The notes under the pieces: model-generated
The model's input: the letters and a program-made list of their open reading frames with translations, nothing else
What the model was told of the DNA's origin: nothing
Database searches by the model: none
In this document: positions 63,431-64,000 of the stretch, one piece after another
How the letters are laid out: every line of letters begins with the position of its first letter
How positions within the stretch are numbered: the stretch's first letter is position 1
Program-made: the position numbers and the translations under genes
From: Nonomuraea deserti
Lineage (GTDB): Bacteria > Actinomycetota > Actinomycetes > Streptosporangiales > Streptosporangiaceae
Direction of reading: 5' to 3'
Assembly: GCF_004348685.1 (NCBI RefSeq)
Contig: NZ_SMKO01000012.1
Location: 50,271-114,270, forward strand
DNA: 64,000 bases

Positions 63431-64000
63431 TCAGGGCGTGTGCGGTTCCACCATCGCCGCCCGCAGGCGTACGGGGCCGAACAGGCCCGTGACGCGCTGG
63501 CCGGAGAAGACGAAGTGCGTGGGACTGATCTCGTCGAAATAGGGCGCCAGCGTGCCCAGCACCAGGACCTCGACGGCATTGTCACCGTCGTCCAGCTCGA
63601 CGTCGAAGACGTACGGCGAGCACACCCTGATCCCGCACGGGCGGCCGTTCACCGTGACCTCCGCCGTGCCCCTGACGCGACCGAGGTCGAGCTCGCCCGG
63701 CCCGGCCTGCGCGGTGACGGTGGCGCGGTAGCGCACGCCGCCGCTGTAGCCGGCCAGGCCGTGCTCCTCCCAGTCGCCGAGCGGCATCCGGCCGGGGCCG
63801 CAGGTGAAGCGGACGGGGCCGGTGAACGCGGCGCCCGACTGCCGGCCGGGGACCGTGGTCACGCGCAGCTCGCCTCCGTCCACGACACATTCGACGCCGT
63901 CCGCGACGTCCACCGAGACGCCGGTCACGCCCGGGGGCGGGTCGAGGAGGAAGCGTTCGGTCCCGGGGCGGGCGCCGGGCGCCGTGAACCCGGCGGCGGG
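63431..64000 (-). CDS. C-terminal end of a large glycoside hydrolase (GH106/GH2-like sugar-binding domain), 5' end outside window
   Basis: The frame is open from the window edge to the TGA at 63431, about 189 residues. It contains GAAFTGPVRFTCGPGRMPLG and LAGYSGGVRYRATVTAQAG, then the jelly-roll core VRGTAEVTVNGRPCGIRVCS, and the end NAVEVLVLGTLAPYFDEISP followed by SGQRVTGLFGPVRL. This is the C-terminal galactose-binding-like domain found in GH2-clan and GH106 alpha-L-rhamnosidase-type proteins of 900-1100 residues. The catalytic part is not visible, so the activity is uncertain. Confidence 0.72.
   Translation of the reverse strand, partial: PAAGFTAPGARPGTERFLLDPPPGVTGVSVDVADGVECVVDGGELRVTTVPGRQSGAAFTGPVRFTCGPGRMPLGDWEEHGLAGYSGGVRYRATVTAQAGPGELDLGRVRGTAEVTVNGRPCGIRVCSPYVFDVELDDGDNAVEVLVLGTLAPYFDEISPTHFVFSGQRVTGLFGPVRLRAAMVEPHTP

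Overview
This is a high-GC window with dense genes, GTG starts, GGAGG-type ribosome sites and many 1-4 nt start/stop overlaps. The gene families (FtsX/DrrAB exporters, ECF41 sigma factor, secreted enzymes with CBM13 or CBM2 modules, YbaB/WXG100-like pairs) point to a filamentous actinomycete. A Streptosporangiaceae member such as Nonomuraea would fit, but that is inference. I saw no rRNA, tRNA, CRISPR array or intact transposase gene.

Layout. 1-7.1 kb: secreted carbohydrate-active proteins (a partial PQQ-type sugar dehydrogenase, a beta-helix protein with CBM13, an esterase with CBM13) around a FadR-type GntR regulator; the two CBM13 regions are near-identical DNA in inverted orientation. 7.2-9.8 kb: a DJ-1/PfpI protein and a marR-dsbA-deaminase operon ending in a frameshifted SMR efflux remnant. 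10-17.5 kb: a five-gene marR-ATPase-ATPase-permease-permease FtsX-type export operon. 17.8-25.6 kb: an esterase with Fn3 and CBM2, a cupin remnant, a large secreted beta-propeller, an IS remnant abutting a MITE-like element, a MerR/methyltransferase pair and two small hypotheticals.

25.9-27.3 kb: a translationally coupled three-gene cassette (YbaB-like, WXG100-like, and a membrane protein with a RyR-like C-terminus), followed by a truncated site-2 protease. 27.9-31.2 kb: tetR-drrA-drrB exporter with a perfect 12-10-12 operator over the tetR start. 31.4-37.4 kb: a DHFR-like reductase, TerC behind a yybP-ykoY riboswitch, acyltransferases, and a sigma factor with a membrane partner. 37.5-41.0 kb: an ECF41 sigma factor between its likely targets (carboxymuconolactone decarboxylase and SDR), each with a matching candidate promoter, then an ArsR/CDF metal pair.

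42.5-51.6 kb: a carotenoid cluster. crtE-crtI-crtB runs directly into plsX on the plus strand, with a separate plsY; a crtA-like gene and a cruF-crtI2-glycosyltransferase set run on the minus strand. Together these suggest a hydroxylated, further desaturated, oxygenated and glycosylated C40 pigment, possibly acylated through acyl-phosphate. 51.8-60.2 kb: a TAP-type peptidase, a PucR-type regulator and a complete branched-chain amino acid/amide-type ABC importer. 60.5-64 kb: a serine hydrolase pseudogene lacking its SxxK part, a VOC-AraC pair, a GH12 glucanase behind a LacI-type operator, and the C-terminal end of a large glycoside hydrolase.

The strongest leads are the PlsX/PlsY pair in the carotenoid cluster, the secretion-like cassette with the RyR-like protein, and the ECF41 promoter pair.
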